Shown here: piece by piece, positions 26,055 to 34,159 of the stretch
Layout: each line of letters begins with the position of its first letter
Numbering within the stretch: the first letter of the stretch is position 1
Assembly: GCA_049423065.1 (NCBI GenBank)
Contig: JBMSQB010000009.1
Coordinates: 1-64,000, forward strand
Length of the DNA stretch: 64,000 nucleotides
DNA from: SYIM01 sp041182885
GTDB taxonomy: Bacteria; Pseudomonadota; Gammaproteobacteria; Burkholderiales; Burkholderiaceae_E
Direction: 5' to 3'
Program-made: the position numbers and the translations under genes
Notes under the pieces: model-generated
What the model was told of the DNA's origin: nothing
What the model saw: only the letters and a program-made list of their open reading frames with translations
Database searches by the model: none

Positions 26055-27030
26055 GCGCGAGGCCGGCGTCGCGCAGCAGGCGCCCGTAAGCGTTCAATTG
26101 CTGCTCGAGGATCGCTTCCCAGGCGTCGGGCTTGCGGTTGATGGCGCGGATCGTGCGCTGTTTCAAAGCCGCCTGGAAATCGGCGTTGGCGTGCGCTTTG
26201 GCGAGCGCCTCGCTCAGGCGGGCGGTGATCTCGGCGGGCAATCCCTTCGGGCCGCCCATGCCGTGCACCACGGCGAAGGTCCAGTCAGAGCCGGTGGCCT
26301 CTTTGAGGGTGGGAATGTCGGGGAACTGTTCGGCGCGCGCATCGCCCATGAGGCAGAGCGTGCGTACCTTCTTCGCTTCAAGGAGCGCGCGCGCCTCGGC
26401 AAGCGACGAGGTTGAAAACTCTGAGCCGCCGGCTGCGACGTCCTGATGGCCCAGCGTGCCGCCCTGCGCGGGCACCCACACCACCGAGCGTGGGTCCATC
26501 TTGAGGCTGTCCATCATGCCAAGGAAACCGACGTGCCAGTTGACCCCGGGTGCAGCCCCCGTGCCGCGCAATTTGCCGGGCTGCGCCTTGATGGCGGCGA
26601 GCAGTTCGCCGACGGTGTTCCAGGGCGCGCCCTCCCTGACCGTGACGCTGCCCAGGATCTCGTTGGTTTGGCCGATCTTGGTGAAGTCGCGATGGGTGAG
26701 CTTTGACTGACCCAGGTGGGTGTAGAACGACAGGTCGTTGGTGATCATGCCGATCGTGTAGCCGTCGGGCTGCGCACGGGCGATTGCGTCATGGCCGGTG
26801 ACGCCGCCACCGCCCGCCCGGTTCACCACATTGATGGTGGCCTTGAGTTCGCGCTCCATGATGGGCGCCAGCGTGCGCGCAACAATGTCGGTGCCGCCCC
26901 CTGCGGGATAGGGAACGATCAGCGTGATGGGACGATCGGGCCAGGCGGCCATGGCCTTGCCGCCAATGGCAAAGGTGGCGATACCGGCACTTGCGCGAAG
27001 CGCATCGCGACGTGAAAACGACGAACTCAT
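26047..27030 (-). CDS. tctC: Bug/TctC-family substrate-binding protein with cognate TctAB
   Basis: 327-aa periplasmic receptor. Twin-arginine-like start (SFSRRDALRASAG), cleavage after about AMAA. Motifs: WPDRPITLIVPYPAGGGTD, VVNRAGGGGVTGHDAIA, ADGYTIGM, GTGAAPGVNWHVGFLG and FPDIPTLKEATG. The region matching HVPYKG is WVPAQGGTLGHQD, unlike the other receptors here, which suggests a different ligand. Start ATG 27030 with GAGGAG upstream. First gene of tctC-tctB-tctA-amidohydrolase, separated by 214 bases and a hairpin from the upstream genes. Confidence 0.9.
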   Translation of the reverse strand: MSSSFSRRDALRASAGIATFAIGGKAMAAWPDRPITLIVPYPAGGGTDIVARTLAPIMERELKATINVVNRAGGGGVTGHDAIARAQPDGYTIGMITNDLSFYTHLGQSKLTHRDFTKIGQTNEILGSVTVREGAPWNTVGELLAAIKAQPGKLRGTGAAPGVNWHVGFLGMMDSLKMDPRSVVWVPAQGGTLGHQDVAAGGSEFSTSSLAEARALLEAKKVRTLCLMGDARAEQFPDIPTLKEATGSDWTFAVVHGMGGPKGLPAEITARLSEALAKAHANADFQAALKQRTIRAINRKPDAWEAILEQQLNAYGRLLRDAGLARG

Positions 27031-27081
27031 GGGGCTCCTCCTCGGACGTTGTCTGCGCACGGTGCGCTTGTTCTCGAACTG

Positions 27082-27104
27082 CGGGTTCGTTTCGCGCGAA
27101 CCCG
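27082..27104. promoter_or_regulatory. Hairpin/dyad upstream of tctC (8-bp perfect stem)
   Basis: CGGGTTCG (27082-27089), seven-base loop, CGAACCCG (27097-27104). It lies in the 214-base gap between the isomerase-like gene end (27245) and the tctC start (27030). No T tract follows on either strand, so a simple intrinsic terminator is not supported. It may be an operator, or an attenuating hairpin in the tctC leader. Confidence 0.4.
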
Positions 27105-27244
27105 TTCAGGCGAATCGAGGGTAGTGGATTCGGCGGGCGACGTCCAGCATCTGCGTCAGGATTCGGGAGGGGGCAAGGGCGTGCGGCCCGGCGCGGCCGC
27201 CAGGGTGACGGCGGCGTCGCGGCAGCAACGCCCGGGGTACCGGC

Positions 27245-27544
27245 CTAAAGCGCCATCGGGTTGGTCTGCGCCTGTGCGATCGCGGCCTGATGCTGCCAGG
27301 GCAGAAGCGGCATCACCTCGAACGTGGCCGGCACACATTCCTGCCACTGGTTGACCAGCGCGTGAACCCGCTCGAGCGAGTCGACCTCGAAGATGATGAC
27401 CGCGCCCCGTCCCAGCTTGGTGTAGACATGCTTGGCCGTGCCGTTAGCGATCAAAGGGTTCAGCCAGGTCCACCACGCTTTCTGGTTGGCACGGGCCTCG
27501 GACGGTTTTTCGGGACGTGGTGTGCTGATGACGAGGAAATGCAT
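27245..27544 (-). CDS. Muconolactone isomerase-like ferredoxin-fold protein
   Basis: 99 aa, the size of muconolactone delta-isomerases (about 90-96 aa). The order of features fits: N-terminal strand MHFLVIST, an Ala/Lys-rich helix (ARANQKAWWTWLNPL), the GTAKHVYTKLGRGAVIIF hairpin, EVDSLERVHALVNQW, and ATFEVMPLLPW. This dimeric alpha-beta barrel fold is also used by YciI and other small isomerases or binding proteins, so catalysis is not certain. AAGGAC precedes the ATG. It is 11 bases after the SMP-30 gene, in an operon rich in lactone/aromatic-type enzymes. Confidence 0.72.
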   Translation of the reverse strand: MHFLVISTPRPEKPSEARANQKAWWTWLNPLIANGTAKHVYTKLGRGAVIIFEVDSLERVHALVNQWQECVPATFEVMPLLPWQHQAAIAQAQTNPMAL

Positions 27545-27555
27545 GGGGATGTCCT

Positions 27556-28479
27556 TCAGATTTGAAACTGCTTGAGGCCGGCCTGGGGCCAGTCGATCTC
27601 GACCAGTCGACCTGCGTACGATTGGGTGACGTAGGCCTTGCGAAGGCCTTCTCCACCGAAGCAGACATTGGTGATGTGCGTATCACCCGGCACGGGGATG
27701 AAGTCTGCACTCCCGTCGGCAGGGTGGCAGCGGGTGATCCCTCCGCGGTCGAGGGTGGCAACCGCAATGTGCCCGTCGGCCTCGACCGCGAGCGAGTCAA
27801 AGCGCGCGTAGCCCGGCCATTGATATACCAGGCGGCTGCCATGCGGCGAGTCGGGCGATGCCGTGGCTGGCTGCGCCAGTTCGCCCGGTCCCTTGAGTGC
27901 CCACGCCCACAGGCGGGCAGATTCAGTCTCGGCAACGTAGAGCGTTCTGCCATCAGGCGAGAGGCCCACCCCATTCGGTTTATGGATCGGGAAAATCAGT
28001 TCACGCACTGACGAGCCATCCGCCTTGGCGTAGCAGACGCTGCCGCGGTCCCAGTCGCGGTGTCGGGTCTTGCCCGGGTCGGTAAACCAGAAGCCGCCGT
28101 GCGCATCAAAGCAGAGGTCGTTGGGCCCTCGAATCTTGCCGTCGCCCACCCGATCATAAAGACGCTCGACCTTGCCGGTGGCGAGGTTCACCCGTTCGAT
28201 TCGACCGGTGTCGTAGTCATCAGGTGTGCCATGGGTGACCCAACGGCCGTCTGGCCGCTGACGAAAGGCAAAGCCTCCGTTGTTGCAGACGTAGGCGTGG
28301 CCGTCGGGACCGATGGCGGCGCCATTGGGTCCGCCGCCCAGTTCAGCCACGATTCGCTTGCGCCCGTCCAGCCAGATCTGGGTGAGCGTGCGCCGCCGGA
28401 TCTCAACCACCAGCATGCTGCCATCGCCCACCCAGACGGGGCCCTCCGGGAACCACAGATCTTCTGCAATGACACGCAT
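27556..28479 (-). CDS. SMP-30/gluconolactonase-family lactone hydrolase
   Basis: 307-aa six-bladed beta-propeller. LWFPEGPVWVGDG carries the metal-binding Glu near residue 12; IRGPNDLCFDAHGGFWFTDPG gives the conserved Asn/Asp metal site (as NDLCFD); HKPNGVGLSPDGRTLYVAET is the classic SMP-30 repeat. Members hydrolyse sugar or other lactones using a divalent cation. Start ATG 28479 shares a base with the upstream aldolase stop (TGATG), so the genes are coupled. Probably cytoplasmic, with no signal peptide. Confidence 0.88.
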   Translation of the reverse strand: MRVIAEDLWFPEGPVWVGDGSMLVVEIRRRTLTQIWLDGRKRIVAELGGGPNGAAIGPDGHAYVCNNGGFAFRQRPDGRWVTHGTPDDYDTGRIERVNLATGKVERLYDRVGDGKIRGPNDLCFDAHGGFWFTDPGKTRHRDWDRGSVCYAKADGSSVRELIFPIHKPNGVGLSPDGRTLYVAETESARLWAWALKGPGELAQPATASPDSPHGSRLVYQWPGYARFDSLAVEADGHIAVATLDRGGITRCHPADGSADFIPVPGDTHITNVCFGGEGLRKAYVTQSYAGRLVEIDWPQAGLKQFQI

Positions 28480-29339
28480 CAATTCGACTCCTGGTTGGTG
28501 GGTGACGATGCTTCCGGGTCGAGTTCGCGCAGCAGCGCCGCGCGCTGGCGAGCTGCACTGATCAGGAATGCCCAGTCGTTACCTGCGGTGATGAACCGGA
28601 TGCCCTGGCCGATTGCCGCCCGCGCGACCTCGGGTGATCCGCCCAGTCCACCGGCGCCAGGCGTCTTGCCGTGACGCTGGCAGGCAGCAACCACGGTGTC
28701 GTAGGCGCGGGCCAGACGGGGATGCTCGAACTGCCCGGGAATGCCCATCGCATCGCAAAGATCATTGGACCCGATGTGCAGTACATCGACACCGGGGACC
28801 GCGGCGATTTCGTCGGCACGTTCCACGGCTGTCGGCGTCTCGAGCATGCAGACCACCATCGTGTTGGCATTGAGGAGGCTTCGGACCTGCGAGGCAGGTA
28901 GCGACTGGTAGTGAAAGTGCGGCCAGCTGCCTGCCACCGAACGCTCGCCCAGGGGGGCAAACCGGGCCGCAGCGACCACCGCGCGAGCCTCCTCGGCGGA
29001 CTCGATATGTGGTGCCACGATGCCCAGTGCGCCCGCGTCGAGGATGCGAGTGATGGCCGAGGCCGACAGCCCGGGGACACGAACCAGCGGTGTGACGCCG
29101 ATATTGGCGGCAGTGATGCAGATCTGTGCGGCTTCAGACTCCGAGATCACCGCATGCTCCAGATCGACATAGACGGCGTCGTAGCCGCACGTGGCTGCGG
29201 CAAGTGCAATGTCGACCGACCGCATCTGCTTGACGATCATGGCCAGGCCGAGTCCACCGCGCTGCAAGCGCTCGCGCAGCCGATTTCGAACGCCAGGAGG
29301 TGTAGCGCCAGGCGGTGTTTGGCCGGGAGGGGAAGTCAT
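28479..29339 (-). CDS. HpcH/HpaI-family aldolase
   Basis: 286 aa. GYDAVYVDLEHAVISES is the HpaI-type signature, VRVPGLSASAITRILDAGALGIVAPHIES (seen as LDAGALGIVAPHI) is the central motif, CMLETPTAVERADEIAAV carries the metal Glu, and HIGSNDLCDAMG the metal Asp. Class II pyruvate-type aldolase cleaving hydroxy-keto acids such as 2,4-dihydroxyhept-2-ene-1,7-dioate. The N-terminal ~17 residues are a low-complexity Pro/Gly tail not usual in the family. ATGA overlap with the upstream dehydrogenase. Confidence 0.88.
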   Translation of the reverse strand: MTSPPGQTPPGATPPGVRNRLRERLQRGGLGLAMIVKQMRSVDIALAAATCGYDAVYVDLEHAVISESEAAQICITAANIGVTPLVRVPGLSASAITRILDAGALGIVAPHIESAEEARAVVAAARFAPLGERSVAGSWPHFHYQSLPASQVRSLLNANTMVVCMLETPTAVERADEIAAVPGVDVLHIGSNDLCDAMGIPGQFEHPRLARAYDTVVAACQRHGKTPGAGGLGGSPEVARAAIGQGIRFITAGNDWAFLISAARQRAALLRELDPEASSPTNQESN

Positions 29340-30355
29340 GATTGCCTCGTCGATTGAAAAGCTGCAGCCTGTGCTGGCCAGATGATCAGATCAGCTGGCG
29401 CGATGGGCGCACCGGACAGAAATCGCAGGATGTTGCCGATCGCATGACGCGCAACATTTTCAACGTTGTCGAATACGCCACCGCCGATATGTGGGGTCGC
29501 CACCACCTGGTCGAGTTGCAGCAGCGGATGGTCAGCCGGCGGCGGTTCCTGCGCGAACGTATCCAGACCGGCCCCGCGCAGGTGCCCGCTTGTGAGCGCA
29601 CGCACGAGCGCCGCTTCGTCGATCAGCTCGCCGCGGGCGGTGTTGATCAGAATTGCACCGCGCTTCATTGCGGCAAGGGTGTCGGCGTTGATGAGATGTT
29701 CGGTGGCGGGCGTGGCCGGCGCATGCAGGCTCACGATATCGCTTTGCTCGATCAGTTGGGCGAAGTCGACATGGCGCACGCCCAGCTCCGCCTCAAGCGC
29801 GGGGGGCGCACGGAGCGTGTCGTGATAAATCACCTCACATTCAAACCCGCGAAGCCGTCTTGCCAGCATTTTTCCAATGTTGCCAAAACCGATCAGGCCT
29901 ACCGTCTTGCCACTGATCTGAAAGCAGACCTCGCGCATCTCCGCCTTCAGCCAACGACCCTCCCGCATGGCGCGGTCAACCTGTGCGATTCGTCTGTAAA
30001 CCCCCAGCATGAGCGCAATGGCCAGCTCGGCAACCGGGGCGGCGTTGGACCCTGCAGTGATGGCGAGCGGGATGCCTCGCGCCCTCACAGCGTTCACGTC
30101 GATGCGGTCTACACCAATGCCCCACTTCTGAATGAAACGAAGCCGATGGGCCCGATCAAGCATGGGGCCAGTGATGGCCGCCCAACCGGGTAGTGCGATC
30201 TCGGCGCGCTCAATCAGTCCATATTGCTCGGCCTCGTCGTAGGAGTCGGCAAAGCAGAGTTCGAGCGCTTGCTCGGTCTGGTGGCGGACAACCGCGCGCA
30301 CCACCTCGCGAACTGCAGGCGCCCAGTTATCCAGGCAGGCAACCACAACGGACAC
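29336..30355 (-). CDS. D-isomer specific 2-hydroxyacid dehydrogenase
   Basis: 339 aa. The NAD site is VGLIGFGNIGKMLARRL. Catalytic residues follow the family pattern: Arg in NTARGELIDE, Glu in FAQEPPP and His in ATPHIGGG. KWGIGVDRIDV and TAGSNAAPVAELAIAL are the usual substrate-domain motifs. Interconverts a 2-hydroxy acid and a 2-keto acid, which fits with the adjacent HpaI-type aldolase, whose product is a 2-keto acid such as pyruvate. Start is GTG at 30355 with GGGGGAG upstream. Confidence 0.9.
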   Translation of the reverse strand: MSVVVACLDNWAPAVREVVRAVVRHQTEQALELCFADSYDEAEQYGLIERAEIALPGWAAITGPMLDRAHRLRFIQKWGIGVDRIDVNAVRARGIPLAITAGSNAAPVAELAIALMLGVYRRIAQVDRAMREGRWLKAEMREVCFQISGKTVGLIGFGNIGKMLARRLRGFECEVIYHDTLRAPPALEAELGVRHVDFAQLIEQSDIVSLHAPATPATEHLINADTLAAMKRGAILINTARGELIDEAALVRALTSGHLRGAGLDTFAQEPPPADHPLLQLDQVVATPHIGGGVFDNVENVARHAIGNILRFLSGAPIAPADLIIWPAQAAAFQSTRQS

Positions 30356-30379
30356 GCCACTCTCCCCCAGGGGTCAGGA

Positions 30380-30682
30380 TCAGATATCAATGCTCATCAT
30401 GAGGCTGCTCAGCGATTTACCGTGAGCGTCTTGTGCGAGCGAGCGGGTTACCCCGCCACCAAGCGCGCCCTCGATCACGAAATTGAGCGCCTTGAGGCGC
30501 GGCAACTCATAGCGTCGAACCGGTCCGGTAGCGATATGTGCGAACGCCTGCTGCACCCGTTGGGCAGTCAGCCGGTCGCGGATGAGCGACCATCCGGCCG
30601 CGTCGAATGCAATCACCGAGATGTTGGAGGTATTGCCCTTGTCGCCCGCGCGTCCGTGGGCAATCTGATGAAGCGCTGTCAT
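30380..30682 (-). CDS. AtuA-related small protein (C-terminal ferredoxin-like domain homologue)
   Basis: 100 aa. Opening LHQIAHGRAGDKGNTSNISVIAF is the signature of the small domain that follows or accompanies AtuA (seen here as HGRAGDKGNTSN). VRRYELPRLKALNFVIEGALGGG is the second conserved stretch (as LKALNFVIEGALGGG). In many bacteria this is the C-terminal part of one longer AtuA protein; here it is a separate gene overlapping the AtuA-like gene by 4 bases. Likely forms a complex with it. Biochemical role is not established. Confidence 0.85.
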   Translation of the reverse strand: MTALHQIAHGRAGDKGNTSNISVIAFDAAGWSLIRDRLTAQRVQQAFAHIATGPVRRYELPRLKALNFVIEGALGGGVTRSLAQDAHGKSLSSLMMSIDI

Positions 30683-32037
30683 GAGCGAAGCTCCGTGATC
30701 CGGACCTGGGGATCCACCTGCTCGCGCGGAATCAGGACCGATTGAACAGCAAGCACCTCTTTCACGATGGGGTCGGAGCCACCACCGCCACCACCCGGAC
30801 CGTTGACGTGCAGGGCGCGGGTTTCGAAGCCGACCGCTTCTGCAGCCTTTCTCGAGTCGCAGCGCATCGCGATGCGAAGCCTCACCTCATAGGGCTCCAC
30901 GCGCCCGCCACCCATGCCGTGCAGACTCGACATGCCGATGTAGTCGACACGCGTTTCCCGATAGGAGAATCCCCGATCGGCCAGACGCTCCCGAACGACT
31001 TCAGCCGCCCAGCGGGCACGATCGAGTGCATGCTCGCCGGCGTAGGAAATCTGGCCCTCGCCAATATAGCCATCGTCGTAGCCGACCGTGACCTTGTAGG
31101 TGGGCGTACGCGGACGCGCGCGCGCGCCGGTCATGCGGACCCGATCAGCGCCTGCCGAAAACAGGTCGAGCCCGGTGATGTCAAGAACGCAGTCGGGGGT
31201 GATGTAGTCGGCCGGGTCGTGGATTTCGTAGAGGAGCTGCTCGGTACAAGTGGCGACGTCCACTCGACCGCCCGTGCCATCGAGTTTGCCGATGACCACG
31301 CTGCCGTCGGCATCGATGTCGGCAAACGGAAACCCCAGTCGGGCGAGATCGGGCACATCCTTGCCTCCGAGACGGTCACCGAAACAACCGCCACTGACCT
31401 GCGCGCAGCATTCGAGCAGATGCCCGGCAGCGGTACCGGCGGCCAGGCGTTGCAGGTCGTCATAGGACCAGCCGAAGTGGTGCATCGCAGGCGCGAGAAA
31501 GAGCGAGGGGTCGGCCACCCGGCCGGTGAGGACCAGGCGGGCGCCGGTGGCGATGGCGCGGCACACCGCGTCAGCACCCAGATACGCGTTGGCCGACACC
31601 ATGGCTGGAAGCAGGGATTCGAGTGGCTCACCCGACTCCATGAGCCGCAGCTGAGGCTGGCGACGCAACAGTTCAGATACATCGTCGCCAGTGACCACCG
31701 CGCAGTGGATATCGCCTAGACCGCAGTCGCGGGCATGGGCGCGCGCGAGCTCGGCCGCGCCGATCGGATTGGCCGCGCCCATGTTGCTCACGATTTTCAC
31801 ATCGTTGCGCAGGCACGCCGGCAGCACAGCCTCCAGGCGGTCCAGCATGCGCGGGGTATAGCCCTTGGAGGGATCCTTTCGCCGGGTCTGGTTTTCGCGC
31901 GCCACGGTTCGCTCGGCCAGGCACTCGAACACCAGGTAGTCGATCGCGCCCCGCTCGGCGAGATCGGCCGCCGGGGCAATCCGGTCATCGGCAAAGCTCG
32001 AGCCAGCGCCAATACGAAGCGTTGCAGTCTTGGACAT
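30679..32037 (-). CDS. AtuA-family (acyclic terpene utilisation, DUF1446) protein
   Basis: 452 aa, matching the N-terminal domain of AtuA. Motifs: IGAGSSFADDRIAPAADLAE, LVFECLAERTVA, KGYTPRMLDRLEAVLP, VSNMGAANPIGAAE, VTGRVADPSLFLAP-type (LTGRVADPSLF) and HVNGPGGGGGG near the C-terminus. AtuA is needed for citronellol/geraniol breakdown in Pseudomonas, but its reaction is unclear, and relatives occur in many CoA-dependent pathways. Start ATG 32037; a longer frame to 32100 would overlap the upstream Bug gene. Here it sits with lactone and keto-acid enzymes rather than geranyl-CoA carboxylase. Confidence 0.87.
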   Translation of the reverse strand: MSKTATLRIGAGSSFADDRIAPAADLAERGAIDYLVFECLAERTVARENQTRRKDPSKGYTPRMLDRLEAVLPACLRNDVKIVSNMGAANPIGAAELARAHARDCGLGDIHCAVVTGDDVSELLRRQPQLRLMESGEPLESLLPAMVSANAYLGADAVCRAIATGARLVLTGRVADPSLFLAPAMHHFGWSYDDLQRLAAGTAAGHLLECCAQVSGGCFGDRLGGKDVPDLARLGFPFADIDADGSVVIGKLDGTGGRVDVATCTEQLLYEIHDPADYITPDCVLDITGLDLFSAGADRVRMTGARARPRTPTYKVTVGYDDGYIGEGQISYAGEHALDRARWAAEVVRERLADRGFSYRETRVDYIGMSSLHGMGGGRVEPYEVRLRIAMRCDSRKAAEAVGFETRALHVNGPGGGGGGSDPIVKEVLAVQSVLIPREQVDPQVRITELRS

Positions 32038-32057
32038 TCGCCTGCCCTTGAGGTTTG

Positions 32058-33032
32058 TCAGTCCATCCGGGCGCCTGAAGCGCGCGCCAGTCGTGACCAC
32101 TTGTCGAGTTCGCCCGCGAGAAAACTCCTGAACGCCTCTGGGCCGCGGAAATCGGGCTCGAGCGCCTGCTTGCGCAGCCCTTCGACGAACTCCGGCATGC
32201 GTACCACGCTGTCGACATCGCTCAGAATGCGCGCCACCGCCTCATCCGGAGTGCGGGCGGGCGCGAGCAGGCCGTTCCAGGCCGACACGTCGAAGTCGGC
32301 GATGCCGGCCTCGCGCACTGTGGGTACCGACGGGAGCAGACTGGAGCGTTGCGCGGTGGTTACCGCCAGCGCCTTGATCCGCCCGCTCTGTATTGCACCG
32401 AGCGCGCTTGCGAGGGCGGGGCAGGCAAGCGGAATCTGGTTGCCGATCACGTCGGTCATCATCTGCGCGATCCCTTTGTAGGGCACGTGCGAAAGCGCGG
32501 CACCGGTCTGGCTCTTCAGCATTTCAAGGGCAAGGTGCGTGATGCTTCCGTTGCCGCCTGAGCCATAGAGGATGGGCTTGTCGCCCTGTCGGCTGAGGGC
32601 GACCAGTTCGGTGATCGTGGAAGCGGGCAGACTTGGGTTTGCAACGATGACCAGCGGTGCGACACCCACCAGCGCAATCGGGCGAAAATCGCGTTGCAGC
32701 TCATACTGCATGTCGCGATAAAGCGAGGGGTTGATGGCGAGATTGATGCCGCCCATCAAGAGCGTATAGCCATCGGCTGGCGCCTTCGCGACTGTCGCCG
32801 CGCCAATGTTGCCGCCTGCGCCCTGAACGTTTTCGATCAGCACCGACTGCCCCCACATGGCCGACAGTCGTGTGCCCAGTGCCCGCGCGACCAGATCGGC
32901 AGCGGTACCTGTCGAAAACGGTACGACCACGCGAACCGGTCTGGATGGCCATGGGGGCGGGCTCTGCGCGCGCACAGATCCGGCAGCGCCCAGCAGCGTG
33001 GCGCCCAACCCTTTCAATACAAGACGTCGCAT
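32058..33032 (-). CDS. Bug/TctC-family substrate-binding protein
   Basis: 324 aa. Signal peptide with RR near the start (MRRLVLKGLGATLLGAAGS to VRAQ). WPSRPVRVVVPFSTGTAADLVAR has an altered first loop (STGTAAD for PPGGxxD). Then VLIENVQGAGGNIG, ADGYTLLMG, GSGGNGSITHLALEMLK, HVPYKGIAQMM and LPSVPTVREAG. Start ATG with GGGAG upstream; the frame upstream to 33071 lacks a signal. One of two tandem receptor genes between the dioxygenase and atuA-like genes. Ligand unknown. Confidence 0.9.
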   Translation of the reverse strand: MRRLVLKGLGATLLGAAGSVRAQSPPPWPSRPVRVVVPFSTGTAADLVARALGTRLSAMWGQSVLIENVQGAGGNIGAATVAKAPADGYTLLMGGINLAINPSLYRDMQYELQRDFRPIALVGVAPLVIVANPSLPASTITELVALSRQGDKPILYGSGGNGSITHLALEMLKSQTGAALSHVPYKGIAQMMTDVIGNQIPLACPALASALGAIQSGRIKALAVTTAQRSSLLPSVPTVREAGIADFDVSAWNGLLAPARTPDEAVARILSDVDSVVRMPEFVEGLRKQALEPDFRGPEAFRSFLAGELDKWSRLARASGARMD

Positions 33033-33105
33033 GAATGACTCCCTGTCGCGTCGCCCGGCGAGTGGATCCACCGCGGCTGGAGATGGTGATGGCGGGGTTG
33101 GCTGA

Positions 33106-34101
33106 TCAGTCGACGGTGACGCCCAGCGCCTTGATCAGACGCGCGCTCGCCTCGATCTGCCGACCCAGAAATTCGGCGAACTCTTCAGGCGAGGAGGCGT
33201 AGACCACATAGTTGCCGAGTCGCTCCATCACACCCGGATCGGCGAGCGCCTTGCGGATCTCGGTATTCAGGCGGGTGATGATGGCGGGTGGCGTTCCGCC
33301 GGGGGCAACAACGCCGAACCAGGATTGGAAATCGAACCCTGGATAGCCAGACTCGGCCACGGTCGGAACGTCGGGCAGCCCTGGAAAGCGTTTGAGCGTG
33401 GTGACGGCCAGCGCACGCAGGCGTCCGGCTTCAATGTGCTGACGCACGTTTGGCATGGCCGCAACGAGCGAATTCAGTTGTCCGCCGAGCAGGTCTGGCA
33501 TCACCGACCCGCTTCCCTTGTACGGCACATGGAGGAGCTTCACCCCCGCCAGCATTGCCAATTGCTCGGCTGCCAGGTGATTGACGGTTCCGCTGCCAGC
33601 CGAGCCATAGGTGATCCGGTCCGGGCTTGCGCGGCCGAGTTCGAGGTAGTCCTTCAAGGTGCGGGCAGGAAGGGATGGCGTGACCACCAGCACATGCGGA
33701 TTGCCTGCCACCAGCGATACCGGTACGAGGTCTCGCACGGTATCGAACCCTGCCTTGGCGCCGTAAAGCGTTGGGTTGGAGGCGAGGTTGTTGGTCTGCA
33801 TCAATAGCGTATAGCCATCGGCGGGTGAGCGCGCAAGCACCTGGGTGGCGAGCAACGTGTTGCCGCCCGGGCGATTTTCCACCACCACCGACTGCTTCAT
33901 GTTCTCGGACATTTTGGAGGCGAGAGCCCGGGCCAGGATGTCGGTTCCCCCGCCTGCCGTAAACGGCACCATCATCTTGATCGGGCGCGACGGGAAATCG
34001 CTCTGCGCTGCGGCTGGTTTGACGATGACTGCGGCGATACCGGCGGCGAGCGCTGCGGCGGCAGTCAAGGCGTTTCGTCGGCTGATCATGATGCGGTCCA
34101 T
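33106..34101 (-). CDS. Bug/TctC-family substrate-binding protein
   Basis: 331 aa. Signal peptide at about residues 1-33 (MDRIMISRRNALTAAAALAA to PAAAQS). Canonical motifs: FPSRPIKMMVPFTAGGGTD, VVENRPGGNTLLATQ, ADGYTLLMQTNN, GSAGSGTVNHLAAEQL, HVPYKGSGSVMPD and LPDVPTVAESGYPG. Start ATG 34101 with GAGGAG upstream. It follows the dioxygenase gene by 58 bases and precedes another Bug gene. The tandem pair probably arose by duplication long ago, since the two differ in their loop motifs. Confidence 0.9.
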   Translation of the reverse strand: MDRIMISRRNALTAAAALAAGIAAVIVKPAAAQSDFPSRPIKMMVPFTAGGGTDILARALASKMSENMKQSVVVENRPGGNTLLATQVLARSPADGYTLLMQTNNLASNPTLYGAKAGFDTVRDLVPVSLVAGNPHVLVVTPSLPARTLKDYLELGRASPDRITYGSAGSGTVNHLAAEQLAMLAGVKLLHVPYKGSGSVMPDLLGGQLNSLVAAMPNVRQHIEAGRLRALAVTTLKRFPGLPDVPTVAESGYPGFDFQSWFGVVAPGGTPPAIITRLNTEIRKALADPGVMERLGNYVVYASSPEEFAEFLGRQIEASARLIKALGVTVD

Positions 34102-34159
34102 GGGTCTCCTCACTTGGTTTCGGGGCGCCTGATGACTGGTGCCCTCGTTCAGACGCGCA

